DNA of 6,429 nt, from the NCBI GenBank assembly GCA_035517515.1, contig DATIYQ010000330.1:1-6429 (forward strand), read 5' to 3'. Made by a program: the position numbers and the translations under genes. Below, piece after piece: positions 5,619-6,429 of the stretch (position 1 is its first letter; every line of letters begins with the position of its first letter). Below the pieces are notes generated by a model, which saw only the letters and a list, made by a program, of their open reading frames with translations, did no database searches and was not told the origin of the DNA. This DNA is from JOPF136 sp035517515. Its GTDB lineage: Bacteria; Acidobacteriota; Terriglobia; Acidiferrales; UBA7541.

Positions 5619-5635
5619 ACTTTGTGTAGCAAAGT
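5619..5635. promoter_or_regulatory. Operator copy 2, between the regulator and the prenyl transferase
   Basis: ACTTTGTGTAGCAAAGT has perfect 6-bp arms ACTTTG and CAAAGT around 5 nt. It matches copy 1 at 13 of 17 positions, including both outer halves and the central GT. It lies 24 bp after the regulator stop and 42 bp before the prenyl transferase start. A clear -35/-10 pair beside it is lacking: TTTGCA (5638-5643) sits at the same distance as the -35 next to copy 1, but no good -10 follows. Confidence 0.6.
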
Positions 5636-5664
5636 CATTTGCAGTTGTCGCGCTGAGGGAATTG

Positions 5665-5671
5665 AGAGGTG
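5665..5671 (+). promoter_or_regulatory. Ribosome binding site of the cis-prenyl transferase
   Basis: AGAGGTG lies 5 nt before the ATG at 5677. Another ATG at 5673 is too close to this site and is in a different frame, so the second ATG is the real start. Confidence 0.55.
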
Positions 5672-5676
5672 GATGG

Positions 5677-6429
5677 ATGTCCGCACGTCCCTTAATCGCC
5701 CGGCCGCCGCGTCCCCGCGTCTGGCCGTCTCTGGCTCGTCCCGGCCACGTGGCCATCATTTCCGACGGCAACGGCCGCTGGGCCACCTCCCGCGGACTTC
5801 CCCGTTCCGCCGGACATCGCGCCGGGGCCGAAGCCGCCCGCCGTGTGATTCGCGCGGCTCCACAGCTCGGCATTCACACCCTCACCCTCTTCGCCTTGTC
5901 GTCCGCCAACTGGAAACGCCCGGCCGCGGAGGTCAACGCCATCTTGCGCCTGCTGCATGAGTACCTGTTGGCGGAAACCACGCATTGCATCAACGAAGGC
6001 GTCCGGCTGAGCGTCATCGGCCGGCGTGATCGCTTGCCCTGCACCCTGCGGGAGGCGATCGCCGACGCGGAAGCCGCCACCGCGCAAGGGAACAATCTGC
6101 ATCTCCGGCTGGCCATCGATTACTCCGCGCGGCAAGCCATCTTCAGCGCGGCCTGCAAATTCTATAAAGTCACCCAGCTCTCCCCCGAATCCTTCTCGGA
6201 CGTCCTCGCGGAGGTTTGCCGCGGCGGCTCAACGGAGGTGGATTTGCTCATCCGTACCGGCGGCGAGCAGCGCCTTTCGGACTTCCTGCTGTGGGAGTGT
6301 GCCTTCGCCGAATTTGTGTTTCTGCAGAAGCGGTGGCCGGATTTCAGTGTCGCGGATTTGCAGAACGCACTCAGCGAATTTCATCGTCGCGAGCGCACGC
6401 GCGGAGCTCTGCCTCGCGCGGCGGCCGTC
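5677..6429 (+). CDS. uppS: Cis-prenyl transferase, undecaprenyl diphosphate synthase family (3' end outside window)
   Basis: The frame gives 251 codons to the window edge with no stop; E. coli UppS has 253 residues, so almost all of it is here. The family adds isopentenyl diphosphate in cis to farnesyl diphosphate to make the C55 carrier lipid for peptidoglycan and other glycans. Motifs in order: HVAIISDGNGRWA (24-36) with catalytic D30, N32 and R34; GHRAG (46-50); LSSANWKRP (74-82); GVRLSVIGRRDRLP (108-121); RLAIDYSAR (144-152); LLIRTGGEQRLSDFLLWECAFAEF, with R193, R199, S201 and the metal-binding E212; then WPDF (220-223). Several near-invariant residues differ: IIMDG reads IISDG, SSEN reads SSAN, NYGGR reads DYSAR and SNF reads SDF. 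Catalytic and diphosphate-binding residues are kept, so it should be active, but it may be a paralogue with a different chain length or role. Confidence 0.88.
   Translation, partial: MSARPLIARPPRPRVWPSLARPGHVAIISDGNGRWATSRGLPRSAGHRAGAEAARRVIRAAPQLGIHTLTLFALSSANWKRPAAEVNAILRLLHEYLLAETTHCINEGVRLSVIGRRDRLPCTLREAIADAEAATAQGNNLHLRLAIDYSARQAIFSAACKFYKVTQLSPESFSDVLAEVCRGGSTEVDLLIRTGGEQRLSDFLLWECAFAEFVFLQKRWPDFSVADLQNALSEFHRRERTRGALPRAAAV

Noticed and set aside
5622..5960. Plus-strand open frame with its ATG at 5673, overlapping the prenyl transferase start
   Set aside because: It is the wrong frame. The ATG 4 bp later opens the frame with all UppS motifs and has better spacing from the ribosome binding site.

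Overview
The window is GC-rich bacterial DNA, most likely from an Acidobacteriota genome of the Terriglobia/Solibacter type. The main taxonomic clue is a secreted protein of the acidobacterial VWFA-related family. A pair of genes for a six-helix membrane protein and a small winged-helix regulator, in an arrangement I associate with the same phylum, supports this. No rRNA, tRNA, CRISPR array, insertion sequence or phage gene is visible. All gene identities come from reading motifs, not from a database search.

Left block, minus strand, positions 1 to about 2392: a three-gene operon read right to left. It starts with a TTGACA-type promoter and a 19-bp palindromic operator. Next come an FCD-type GntR regulator (GTG start at 2296), a fused gamma-delta subunit of a 2-oxoacid (probably pyruvate):ferredoxin oxidoreductase, and the N-terminal 120 residues of the alpha subunit, which leaves the window at base 1. 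The beta subunit is expected just outside. The layout resembles E. coli pdhR-aceEF-lpd: a regulator of the FadR/PdhR class sits first in the operon for a pyruvate-oxidising enzyme and probably controls its own promoter.

Middle, 2393 to 4494: a gene-poor stretch of about 390 bp with several small GC-rich inverted repeats, then a plus-strand gene for an exported VWFA-like protein of 570 residues.

Right block, plus strand, 4529 to 6429: a membrane protein gene that appears to be transcribed without a leader, followed 11 bp later by a small HTH_34-type winged-helix regulator. After that comes a cis-prenyl transferase (UppS family) that runs off the window with no stop codon. The same 17-bp imperfect palindrome (ACTTT-N7-AAAGT, 13 of 17 positions identical) occurs just upstream of the -35 box of the membrane protein/regulator operon and again between the regulator and the prenyl transferase. 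It is the best candidate for the regulator's binding site.

The most promising observations are the self-contained regulator-operator-oxidoreductase unit on the left and the duplicated operator that may link the membrane protein, the regulator and polyprenyl phosphate synthesis on the right.
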